DNA of 64,000 bases from Catenulispora sp. EB89 (GTDB lineage: Bacteria; Actinomycetota; Actinomycetes; Streptomycetales; Catenulisporaceae): positions 62,001 to 126,000 of the forward strand of contig NZ_JBGCCU010000031.1 in the NCBI RefSeq assembly GCF_041261445.1, written 5' to 3'. The notes under the pieces were generated by a model. The model worked only from the letters and a program-made list of their open reading frames with translations. It made no database searches and had not been told where the DNA came from. Every line of letters starts with the position of its first letter. The stretch's first letter is position 1. Of the stretch, positions 7,606 to 16,074 are shown piece by piece. The translations under genes were made by a program, and so were the position numbers.

Positions 7606-9888
7606 TCAGCGCGCTTCGATCGCCTGGGCCAGGACCCGGTACGTCCGCGCCAACTCCGACGACGGCCCGGCCCCGAGCCCGTCCGAGATCCCGCCCCCGA
7701 CGCCGAGCCCGCTCCCGGCGGCGCCCCCGACTACGCCGGCGGCCCCACTCCCGGCGAGCCGGTTCGGCACGTCGGCCAGCGCCCGGGTCCGTCGCGCGAT
7801 CGAGGCGTGCCCGGCGAGCCGGTCGCGCGCCGCGACCGGATCGGTGCCCGATATCAGAGGCCTGGTCATCGGCTTCGCGACCAGCGCGAGCTGCCGCATC
7901 CGCTCCTCCATGAGCCGGACCCGCACCGGCAGGTCCGGCTCGGTCTCGTCGTCGAGGGCTGACGCGCTCGCGCGCAGCACGTCGGCGACGGATTCCAGGA
8001 ACGCGCGCTCGGCGGCGTCCAGCGTGTCGCGGGTGCTCGTCGGCAGCACGAACACGCCGACGGCGATGCCGACCGCGGCGCCCAGCGCGGTCTCCTTCAA
8101 CCGCAGTACCAGCAGCGACGGCACGGTCTCGTGCAGCACGCCGTAGAGCTGCGCCACCATGATCGTGACGAAGAAGATCATGCCCGCGTACGAGAGGTTG
8201 ACCACGTAGAACCCGCACGACATGCTCGCCACGATCACCACGACCGCGGTCACGGTGTGCCCGGAGGTCAGTGCGGCCAGGCCGACGCCGACCCCGAGGC
8301 CCAGCGCCGTGCCGAGCACCCGCGCCAGCGCCTTGTGCGAGGTCTCCGACCTGGTCGCGGTGCCGCCGAAGACCACGAACGCGGCGATCACGGCCCAGTA
8401 GTAGCGCTCCGGCGACAGGATCCGGCCGAGGACGATCGCGAGCGCCCCGGCCAGCGCCACCTGCACCGCCTGGCGCGTCGTGAGCGATGCGCGGCTGAGC
8501 GGGTTCCAGCGGCCGCGCGCCGGAAGGGCTCCGGCGACGGCGGCGGATCCGGGCAGCCGGCCCTGGACGAGGGCGACGGCCGGTGCGAAGTGGGGAGCGC
8601 GTGCGTGGGCGGGTTTCCTCGGTACTTCTGACTGTTCGGGAGTGCCGGCGATCGCCAGATCCGCGATGGCCGTGGCGGCCAGGGCGAAGCGTGCCAGCGG
8701 TGCCTGCGCGCCGAGCTCGGTCCCGGCGGCGACGGTGGATTCGAGGGCTGCGACGTCTTGGGCGTTCGCGCTCGCGGTACCCGTGATCCTTGCGCGGATG
8801 CTCACACGGCCACGGCCACGGCCACGGTCACCACCGCCGCCACTAGCCGGGAGCGCCGAGTTCACCGCGTCGAGCAGTTCGAAGGCCTGGTGAACGGCAG
8901 CGACCTCGACCGCCATCGGGTCGTCATGCCGCGGCAGCAGCCTCTGCGCGCTCTGGCGAGCGGCATGGTAGTCGCGGCGCGCGATCAGCCCGGCGGTCTG
9001 GACCGGCACCTGCATCCGCTGCCCGCCTTGCGCGATCAGCGCTTCCGTCGCGTGCGCCAACTCGTCGAGCGCGAGCTGCGCGTCGAGCAGGCGCCGCCGC
9101 AGCGCGAACGCCTCGCCGGCGTCCACAGCGGGATTCGGCTCGGAGAGCCAGGCATCGATCACCAGCGCCGTCTCCGCCAGGCGCAGACCACGCGAGTGCA
9201 GCCGCCGCACAGCCCGGGCGGTGCGGCGCGGATCGTCGCCGGCCTCCAGCAGATCGGCGCACGCCCTGGCCACGGCACGTGCCCGGGCGCCGAACGCGTT
9301 GCGCAGCCGGGTCAGGGTCCTGCCGGGATGCTGGCCCAGCACGGTCAGCGACAGCAGCAGCGAGACTCCCGTGCCGACCAGCAGATCGGCGAAGAACGTC
9401 GGCAGCGTGGAGAGCTTCGCGCCGAGGAACGCGGCGAAGAAGTAGCCCATGAACAGCATGAAGCCGTAGAAGAAGAACGCCGGTCCGAAGCGCCGCACCC
9501 AGACCGCGGCGAACATCACGACGACGAAGACGCACAGCATCAGGTCCTTGTGTCCGGCGACCAGCGCGCCGGGCAGCAGTCCCGCCCCGAACGCGACCGG
9601 GAAGAACACCGCTGTGCAGACCTTCGGCCGGCGCGCGGTGCCGGTCAGGGCCATCGAGCCCATGATCGCGACCATGCCGCCGAGCAGCATCGCGACCAGT
9701 ACGCCGCGGGCCGCGTCGTGGATCGCCTCGGCGTAGCCGAACTCGACGGCGAGCGCCGCCGCCATCGCCACCGCCCCGGACACCGCCATCCGGGCCCGCA
9801 CCAGGCCCGGGTCCGAGGCCACGATCCGGTCCCAGAGTTCGAGCGGGGCGCTCGCCCGCGTCGTGTCGCCAGCAGCCGATATACCCAC
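7606..9888 (-). CDS. FUSC-family transporter, second copy
   Basis: A 760-residue membrane protein of the aromatic-acid-exporter type. The first membrane block (about 25-175) contains IWVRRFGPAFFFYGFMLFMG-like sequence that closely resembles the matching part of the 4657 gene. A long helical cytoplasmic region follows (about 180-430). The second block (about 460-610) has the FUSC signature SETSHKALARVLGTALGLG, then a helical tail. The GTG start at 9888 is chosen because GGAGG lies 6 bases upstream. Reading further back to an ATG at 10008 would run over the palindrome that looks like the operator. It is divergent from marR at 10029 and probably repressed by it. Confidence 0.82.
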   Translation of the reverse strand: MGISAAGDTTRASAPLELWDRIVASDPGLVRARMAVSGAVAMAAALAVEFGYAEAIHDAARGVLVAMLLGGMVAIMGSMALTGTARRPKVCTAVFFPVAFGAGLLPGALVAGHKDLMLCVFVVVMFAAVWVRRFGPAFFFYGFMLFMGYFFAAFLGAKLSTLPTFFADLLVGTGVSLLLSLTVLGQHPGRTLTRLRNAFGARARAVARACADLLEAGDDPRRTARAVRRLHSRGLRLAETALVIDAWLSEPNPAVDAGEAFALRRRLLDAQLALDELAHATEALIAQGGQRMQVPVQTAGLIARRDYHAARQSAQRLLPRHDDPMAVEVAAVHQAFELLDAVNSALPASGGGGDRGRGRGRVSIRARITGTASANAQDVAALESTVAAGTELGAQAPLARFALAATAIADLAIAGTPEQSEVPRKPAHARAPHFAPAVALVQGRLPGSAAVAGALPARGRWNPLSRASLTTRQAVQVALAGALAIVLGRILSPERYYWAVIAAFVVFGGTATRSETSHKALARVLGTALGLGVGVGLAALTSGHTVTAVVVIVASMSCGFYVVNLSYAGMIFFVTIMVAQLYGVLHETVPSLLVLRLKETALGAAVGIAVGVFVLPTSTRDTLDAAERAFLESVADVLRASASALDDETEPDLPVRVRLMEERMRQLALVAKPMTRPLISGTDPVAARDRLAGHASIARRTRALADVPNRLAGSGAAGVVGGAAGSGLGVGGGISDGLGAGPSSELARTYRVLAQAIEAR

Positions 9889-10001
9889 CCGCAGCCTCCA
9901 GTTCCGGCGCCGCGGCGGCCCGTGTCCCGGGTCCGCCGCCGGCGCTCTCGCGGGCTCGGACGCCCTATCCTGCGGGAAAGGCCCTGGCCCGGAGATTACA
10001 T

Positions 10002-10010
10002 GTATCATAC
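10002..10010. promoter_or_regulatory. Candidate MarR operator GTATCATAC
   Basis: A perfect 9-bp palindrome in the only AT-rich stretch of the divergent region between the second FUSC gene and marR, 18 bases before the marR start. The surrounding ATTACAT and GATAAT extend the partial symmetry and could supply -10 sequences. Operator role is inferred. Confidence 0.4.
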
Positions 10011-10028
10011 CGATAATTGGAGGCGGTC

Positions 10029-10631
10029 GTGGAGGCAGCACGGACGAGCGGATCCGTGGCGAAGCCCGGAGTGGGCGTCGGCGCGGGCCCGAGCTCGGGT
10101 GCCGGAGCCGACGTGGACCCGGGCGCGAACCCGGGCGCGGGCGCGGGCCGACGCCGCACCGACGCCCTGTCCGGAGTCGAGCGGCAGACGGCCGTCCTGA
10201 TCCGCCACGTCGAACTGCTCTATCGGCGCACCGACATCCACGACAACCTCGACCGCGCCGAGTACCTGCTGCTGCGCGCGCTGGACGAGGCCGGGCCGCT
10301 GAACATCAACGCGCTGGCCGCGCAGCTGGGCCTGGATCCGTCCACGGCGGGACGTCAGGTCTCGGTGTTGCAGGGGGCCGGGCTGGTCGAGCGCCGTCCC
10401 GACCCGGCCGACCGGCGGCGCTCGGTCGTGACGCCGACCGCTGATGGCGCGTCGTTGATGCGTCACGTCCAGGCCAGGCGGACCGAGAACATCGCGGATC
10501 TGCTGGCGGCCTGGACGGACGAGGACGTGCGGGCGCTCGGGACGATCCTCGCGAAGTACAACTGCGCGGTCTCGGCCAAGTACCTGACCGGGCCCGCGCT
10601 GATCGAGGAGCCCTCGGGCGCGGGTCGGTGA
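10029..10631 (+). CDS. MarR-family transcriptional regulator with Gly/Ala-rich N-terminal extension
   Basis: A 200-residue protein. Residues 1-42 are a low-complexity Gly/Ala/Pro tail; the MarR domain follows. Its helix-turn-helix shows GPLNINALAAQLGLDPSTAG, then QVSVLQGAGLVERRPDPADR leading into the wing RRSVVTPTADG. GTG 10029 is used because GGAGG lies 5 bases upstream. It is divergent from the large FUSC gene, its probable target. The C-terminal helices are not similar enough to the 6560 regulator to suggest a simple duplication of the whole pair. Confidence 0.87.
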   Translation: MEAARTSGSVAKPGVGVGAGPSSGAGADVDPGANPGAGAGRRRTDALSGVERQTAVLIRHVELLYRRTDIHDNLDRAEYLLLRALDEAGPLNINALAAQLGLDPSTAGRQVSVLQGAGLVERRPDPADRRRSVVTPTADGASLMRHVQARRTENIADLLAAWTDEDVRALGTILAKYNCAVSAKYLTGPALIEEPSGAGR

Positions 10632-10646
10632 GATCCTGAGTGCTTG

Positions 10647-12275
10647 CTACTCGTCGTGCCACTGCGGCGGCAGCAGATGCTCGACCGTCGGCGCCGGTGA
10701 GGACAGGTCGTTGGCCCGCTGCTCGAACTCCGAGTCGGCACCGGTGAGCCGGATCGAGCGCTGGTCCTGGTGCTCCTGCCACGAGGCCACCTCGAAGACC
10801 TCGACGAACGTGTCCTCCTGGTCGCCGTCGCGGAAGACGCCCCAGCGGGTCGCGCCGGTGCGCCGCCGGGACAGCCCGACCCAGTCCATCGCCTCTCTGA
10901 ACGCGGCCTGGTCGCTCGGCGCGACCTGGTACCGCTTGACCACCAGGATCGGCCCGCTGTCGAGGTCGGGTTCGTAGGTGAGGTGCGGGTCCGGCCAGTT
11001 GGCGTTCGTGGTGCGGTCCAGCTTCCCGGTCAGCGCGTGCAGCGGCAGCCAGCGCACGCTCACCGCCGCCAGTACGAGCAGCGCCGCGGCGATCACCAGG
11101 ACCGTGGTGAGGCCGAGCGGCGCGGCCAGCGCGCCCCAGCCCAGCGACCCGATCGCCTGGCCGCCCATGAACACCAGCAGGTACACCGCCAGCGCCCGGG
11201 CCCGGACCCACGCCGGCAACGACAGCTGAAGGGCCGAGTTCAGCGTCGAGAGCGAGACCAGCCAGGCGACGCCGGTCGGCACCATGACGACGACCACGGC
11301 CGCCTTGTTCGTGGTCTCGCCCAGGACCAGCGTGCCGACCGCGAACACGAGGGCTGACGCGGCCAGCAGCCGGTTCGACGTCAGGAAGCTGTTCAGCCAC
11401 GACAGCGTGAACGCGCCGATCACGGCCCCGATGCCCAACGCCGCCAGCAGCACGCCGTAACCCCCGGCGCTCAGCGCGAGCCGGGAGCTGGCGACCACCG
11501 GCAGCAGCGCCCACAACGCGCTGCCGGGGATGACGAACAGCGCCGCGCGCAGCAGGATCCGCCGGGGCGAGGGCGCGTTGCGCATGTAGCGGTTGCCGGC
11601 GCGCAGCGCGGCCAGCGCCCGCTCGGGGTGTTCGCCGCCGGGCTGCGGGCCGCGGTGCCAGGCCGCCACGGCCAGCACGACGAACAGGAACGACACGGCG
11701 TTGATCGCGAAGACGAGCGCGGCTCCGGAGGCGGCGACCAGGAAACCGGCGACCGCCGGCCCGACCGCCCGGGCCAGGTTGACGGTGAGGCTGCCGAGCG
11801 TCGCCGCGGCCGGGATCTGCTCGCGCGGCACCAGCTCCGGCTGGATCGCCTGCCACGCCGGCCCGACGAAGGCCTGGCCGCAGCCGAGCAGGAAGGTCAG
11901 GGCCAGCAGCACCGCGGGCGTGGTCAGCCCGGCCGCCGTCAGCCAGGCCAGCGCCCCGGCCACCACGGCCATGACCAGCTGCAGGTAGATCAGCAGGCGG
12001 CGGCGGTCCAGCACGTCGGCCATCACGCCGGCCGGCAGCGAGAACAGCATCACCGGCAGCAGGCTGGCCGTCTGCACGGCCGCGACCAGCGCGGTCGAGG
12101 AGCTGTGCTCGACCAGCAGCCACTGCGCGCCGACCGTCTGCATCCACGAGCCGACGTTGCTGCCCAGCTGCGCGAGCCACAGGATGCGGAAGATGCGGTC
12201 GCGCATCGGGGCCCAGGGGCTGGTCGAGGGCATTGCGGCGGCCGGGCGCCGGGCGTTGTCGGCAGATTGCGTCAC
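10647..12275 (-). CDS. MFS_3-type (EntS-like) exporter with C-terminal ferredoxin-like extension
   Basis: A 542-residue, 12-helix major facilitator. It opens RIFRILWLAQLGSNVGSWMQ and has the loop 2-3 motif GVMADVLDRRRLLI, both typical of the transmembrane secretion effector (PF05977, EntS-like) family. After the last helix, about 100 residues (ILVVKRYQVAPSDQAAFREA onward) form the monooxygenase-like alpha/beta extension common in this family. The GTG at 12275 has TACAAC ending 7-8 bases upstream, suggesting a leaderless transcript; an in-frame GTG at 12386 has no ribosome binding site. It converges with marR. Siderophore or drug export is usual for the family; the substrate is unknown here. 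Confidence 0.82.
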   Translation of the reverse strand: MTQSADNARRPAAAMPSTSPWAPMRDRIFRILWLAQLGSNVGSWMQTVGAQWLLVEHSSSTALVAAVQTASLLPVMLFSLPAGVMADVLDRRRLLIYLQLVMAVVAGALAWLTAAGLTTPAVLLALTFLLGCGQAFVGPAWQAIQPELVPREQIPAAATLGSLTVNLARAVGPAVAGFLVAASGAALVFAINAVSFLFVVLAVAAWHRGPQPGGEHPERALAALRAGNRYMRNAPSPRRILLRAALFVIPGSALWALLPVVASSRLALSAGGYGVLLAALGIGAVIGAFTLSWLNSFLTSNRLLAASALVFAVGTLVLGETTNKAAVVVVMVPTGVAWLVSLSTLNSALQLSLPAWVRARALAVYLLVFMGGQAIGSLGWGALAAPLGLTTVLVIAAALLVLAAVSVRWLPLHALTGKLDRTTNANWPDPHLTYEPDLDSGPILVVKRYQVAPSDQAAFREAMDWVGLSRRRTGATRWGVFRDGDQEDTFVEVFEVASWQEHQDQRSIRLTGADSEFEQRANDLSSPAPTVEHLLPPQWHDE

Positions 12276-12521
12276 ACCGGAGTTGTACCTCGGAACGAGG
12301 CTGCGTCGCCTGCGGGGGTTGTCAGGGGTGTCCGTGTCGGGTCGGCCGCCCGGCGGACTGACGGTGGACGGGTAGCGGGTGGTCACCGGTGAAATCGTCA
12401 GTGGTCTTACTTACCAAGCGGCGCGGGCGAAGAACATCGCGCATGCGGCGACTGCACGTCGTCGGCCCAGGACGCGCTGAGCGCCGGAATGTAGGTCTCT
12501 CGACGCTCGGATTCTTTCGAG

Positions 12522-12565
12522 ATCCTGTCAGGATATTGCGCCAAGCTGTCGCGACTCTGTAGCCT
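12522..12565 (+). promoter_or_regulatory. Promoter of the FtsX/ABC operon with an upstream palindrome
   Basis: Palindrome ATCCTG-T-CAGGAT (12522-12534) directly abuts a plausible promoter: TTGCGC (12536-12541), an 18-bp spacer, then TAGCCT (12560-12565). The first permease starts 66 bases downstream. The palindrome core CCTGTCAGG recurs upstream of the response regulator gene at 25373. Confidence 0.5.
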
Positions 12566-12630
12566 CGCCGCTGTACGGGCACCGGACCGAGGCACCACAC
12601 CGAGCACGTCGGCTTGGAAGGACCCACGGG

Positions 12631-15600
12631 GTGAGACGGCACGTTCGGCGCGCGCTCAGGCAGACCGCCCACCGCCTGCGCACGGGGCTGCCGGCAACGC
12701 TGGTGGCGACGTCCGCCGCACTCGTATTCGGCACCTTGGGCGCCTTCGTCGCCGCCCTCGCGCACTCGGAGCCCGCGGCGGTGCTGCGCGGCGCCCCGGC
12801 GGCGGACCGGGTGGTGCGGTACTTGGGGACGTACCGCAGCGATGAGCTGGCGGCAGAGGACGCGGCGGTCGCGGCGGCGGCGCGGCGGGTGTTGGGGGAC
12901 GTGCCGGGGGCGGTGTATCGGCTGGACGCTTCGCCGGTGCTGACGGTCGGTGGGGGAGGGGCGGAGCCGTTCAGTGTGGCGGCGGTGACGGTTGCCGGTG
13001 GCGGGATCGGGGAGCATGCGGCGCTGACCGCAGGGCGATGGCCGGGGGTTTCCGCGCCGGGAGAGATCGCCATCCCGGCATCCTTGGCCGGCGCCGAGAA
13101 CCTCAACCCGGGCAGCGTGCTGACCGTCGGCGCTGACTCCGCCAGCAGCCGCTCGCTCGTCGTCGTCGGCGTTTACCGCCCCGACGGCAGCGCGTTCTGG
13201 CAGGCCTTGCCGCCTGCCGCGCTTCCGCAGGTTGCTGCCGATCCGGCGCAGGTTCTGGTCGTGGACTCGGCGGCGCTCGCTGTTCTGGGGCGGGCAGGGA
13301 GCGTTAGTTGGATTGTTGATCCGCGCCTCGATGGGTTGTCCCCGGCGCGCCTGTCAGGGCTCGTTGATCGTGCCGATGCTGCCATCGTGCAACAGGATGC
13401 GCGTGCGGTGCCCGGCGCCGCGTTCATCAGTCCGCCGATCATCGTCTCCTCGGCGTTGCCGGAGCGGCGCTTGGTGGCGCGGCGCACGGCGGTCGCGGGG
13501 GAGGCTGAGCTCGCGGTGCCGGCCGGTGTGCTGATCCTGCTTGCGGGGACGGCCATGGTGCGGGCGGCTCGGAGTGTGGCGGCGCGGCGGCGTGCGGATC
13601 TGGTGTTGGCGCGGGGGCGGGGTGCGGGGTCGGTGAAGCTGCTGGCCGCTGTGGGGCTGGAAGGGTTGGGCGTCGGGGTACCGCTCGTCGTCGCCGTTCC
13701 ACTCGTCGCGCCCGCAGCGGCCCGCCTGCTTGCCGCGACTGCGCACGTCAGAGGCCTCACGTTCCCCGCGACCGCAGCGCAGTCCGTCCTGATCGCGGCG
13801 ACCGTCGCCGCCGCCCAAGCCCTCCTCGCCCTTGCTGCTGCCTGGCCCGATGCCGTCGAGCGCGCGCCCGGAGCGGCCTTCGGGCGCCGCGGCGCGCGCG
13901 TCGCACGCTTCCAGCGCGCCGGTACCGACCTCATCCTCGCCGCCGTCGCGGCCTGGGGCCTGGCCGAGCTCCACCACTACCGCTCTCCGCTGGCCGCGCG
14001 GATCAGCGCGCAGACCGCCACCGGCGGCGGCACCGACTCCCTCGACCCGGTCTTGATCCTGGTCCCCGCGCTGGTCACCGGCGCCCTCGCCATCCTGGCG
14101 CTGCGCCTGCTCCCGCTCCTCGCGCGGCCCCTGGACAGGCACGCGGCGCGCCGCCGCGGCGTGACCGGCGCCTTCGGCGCGTGGCAGGTCAGCCGCCGCA
14201 CGACCCGCCTCACCGGGGCGCTGCTGCTGATGGTCATGGCGATCTCCGTCGGCGCCCTCGCCCTCACCGCGACCGCCATGCGCACCGCCAATACCGGCGA
14301 CCAGGCGGCGTTCGCGGTCGGCGCGGACGTCCGCATCGACAGCTCCGCCCTGCCACCCCTCGCACGCCGCGCCGCCTACACCGCGACGCCCGGAGTCACC
14401 GCCGCGACGCCGTACTGGTCGACTGCGGCGACCACGGCCGACGGCACGCACACCGCCACCACCCTGATCGGCGTCGACCCGCACACCGCCGGCGCCGTCA
14501 TGGCCTTCGGCCCCGGCACCGCCACCCCGTCGGCACGCAACGCCCTCGCGCACCTCGGCGGCACGGCCCTCGGCGGCCTCCCGTTGCCCGGACGTCCAGT
14601 GCGGCTCACGGTCGCGATGACGACCACGGTCTCGGACGGGGCACTCCCGGCTGACTCAGAGCTCGAACTGACCCTCACCGACGCCGACGGGCTGACCGTG
14701 ACGCGCGCCGAACCGCTGACCTCGAACGACGCCACGAACGACGTCAAGAGCGACGTCACGTTCGACCTTGCCGGAACCGGCACGCCCACCTACCCGCTTC
14801 GAGTCACCGCCATCAGTGTCCTGACACCGGAATCCCCGACCACGCATCTGGTCCGCATCGACCTCCGCGCCATCACCGGAACCGCCGCCGACGGTATCCC
14901 CACCCTCCCGGCCACGTCGCCCGATGCCAACCCCTGGCAAATCACCGCGGGGCAACACGGCGCATCCGGCCGCCCAGGCAACGACTCCATGATCAGCGCT
15001 TGCCCCGAGCCGGTTCCGCAGCCCGCACCAGGGCAGGAGATCGGCGGCAGGCTGTGCCGCAGCAAAGCCTCCGCCGGTGCGCTGGTCACGCTCGCCTTCC
15101 TGACCCCCGGCATCAACACCACCGGCACGACCGACACGGCCCGGCCACCCCAGCGCGGCCCCCTGAACGTCACCGCCACCCTGCCCGCACCGCTCGCCGA
15201 TGGCCTGGCCCCCGCACTTCCCGCCGTCGTCAGCCAGGACCTGCTCACCGCGACCGGGACGCACATCGGCGACACGATCACCGTCACCCCCGACGAAGCC
15301 CCGACCGACATCTCCCTGCCCGCCGGCCTCGGCAGCGCCGACGAGCTCCGCGCCCTCGACGCCCCGGCGCAGCTCACGCTTCGCATCACCGGCGTCGTCG
15401 CCGCCGTCCCGGGCCAAGGCGCTGACACAACCACCGGCCCGGCCGCGATCCTCGACCTCTCCACCCTCGCCGACCAGCTCTCGACGCTCGGCGTGCCGCC
15501 GCCAACCGACACGCCCTGGCTGCTCAAGACCGCACCCGGCGGCAACGCAGAGCTCGAACAAGCCCTCGCCGCGCACCCCGCCCTCGGCACCCCGATCCTG

Positions 15601-16074
15601 CGCACCACCGCGACCACCGCCGCACGTGCCGACGTCTTCCACGCCGGCTCGGCCGCCCTGTTCGCCGCCTGCGTCGTCCTCGCCCCGCTGTTCGCGCTCC
15701 TGGGCTTCGCGATGGACACCGTCGTCTCGATCCGCGAACGCTCCCGGGGCTTCGCCGCGCTCCGGGCCTTCGGCGCGCGCCCGCGCGAGCTGGCCTCGGC
15801 GCTGCTGATCGAGCAAGGGGTCGTCGCGGTGGTGGCGCTGCTGGCCGGCACCGTCATCGGCGCCGGCGTCGCGGCCATCACCGAACCGCTGCTCGCCACG
15901 TCATCCGACGGCTCGGCGGCCCAGCCGGCGATGGCCGTGCTGATCCCGTGGCTTCGCGCCGGAGGCCTCGGCCTGGCGACCGTCGCGGCGGTGGTCGCGG
16001 TGCTGTCCGGCATCGCACGTGCCGCCGCCGCGCTGGACCTGGCCAGAGTGCTGCGCGCGGGGGAGGACCTGTGA
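12631..16074 (+). CDS. FtsX-type ABC transporter permease, large subunit
   Basis: A 1147-residue permease. TM1 is at about residues 22-45, followed by a periplasm-side domain (about 50-285). A cluster of membrane segments spans about 285-515, interrupted by cytoplasmic loops. A second long extracytoplasmic region (about 545-1000) precedes the FtsX domain at about 1005-1140, which shows RSRGFAALRAFGARPRELAS, the usual cytoplasmic coupling motif. This two-FtsX-unit layout is typical of large MacB/BceB-like actinobacterial permeases. GTG start with GAAGGA 8 bases upstream. The downstream permease overlaps by 4 bp, so translation is coupled. A role in export or envelope-stress defence is inferred. 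Confidence 0.85.
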   Translation: MRRHVRRALRQTAHRLRTGLPATLVATSAALVFGTLGAFVAALAHSEPAAVLRGAPAADRVVRYLGTYRSDELAAEDAAVAAAARRVLGDVPGAVYRLDASPVLTVGGGGAEPFSVAAVTVAGGGIGEHAALTAGRWPGVSAPGEIAIPASLAGAENLNPGSVLTVGADSASSRSLVVVGVYRPDGSAFWQALPPAALPQVAADPAQVLVVDSAALAVLGRAGSVSWIVDPRLDGLSPARLSGLVDRADAAIVQQDARAVPGAAFISPPIIVSSALPERRLVARRTAVAGEAELAVPAGVLILLAGTAMVRAARSVAARRRADLVLARGRGAGSVKLLAAVGLEGLGVGVPLVVAVPLVAPAAARLLAATAHVRGLTFPATAAQSVLIAATVAAAQALLALAAAWPDAVERAPGAAFGRRGARVARFQRAGTDLILAAVAAWGLAELHHYRSPLAARISAQTATGGGTDSLDPVLILVPALVTGALAILALRLLPLLARPLDRHAARRRGVTGAFGAWQVSRRTTRLTGALLLMVMAISVGALALTATAMRTANTGDQAAFAVGADVRIDSSALPPLARRAAYTATPGVTAATPYWSTAATTADGTHTATTLIGVDPHTAGAVMAFGPGTATPSARNALAHLGGTALGGLPLPGRPVRLTVAMTTTVSDGALPADSELELTLTDADGLTVTRAEPLTSNDATNDVKSDVTFDLAGTGTPTYPLRVTAISVLTPESPTTHLVRIDLRAITGTAADGIPTLPATSPDANPWQITAGQHGASGRPGNDSMISACPEPVPQPAPGQEIGGRLCRSKASAGALVTLAFLTPGINTTGTTDTARPPQRGPLNVTATLPAPLADGLAPALPAVVSQDLLTATGTHIGDTITVTPDEAPTDISLPAGLGSADELRALDAPAQLTLRITGVVAAVPGQGADTTTGPAAILDLSTLADQLSTLGVPPPTDTPWLLKTAPGGNAELEQALAAHPALGTPILRTTATTAARADVFHAGSAALFAACVVLAPLFALLGFAMDTVVSIRERSRGFAALRAFGARPRELASALLIEQGVVAVVALLAGTVIGAGVAAITEPLLATSSDGSAAQPAMAVLIPWLRAGGLGLATVAAVVAVLSGIARAAAALDLARVLRAGEDL

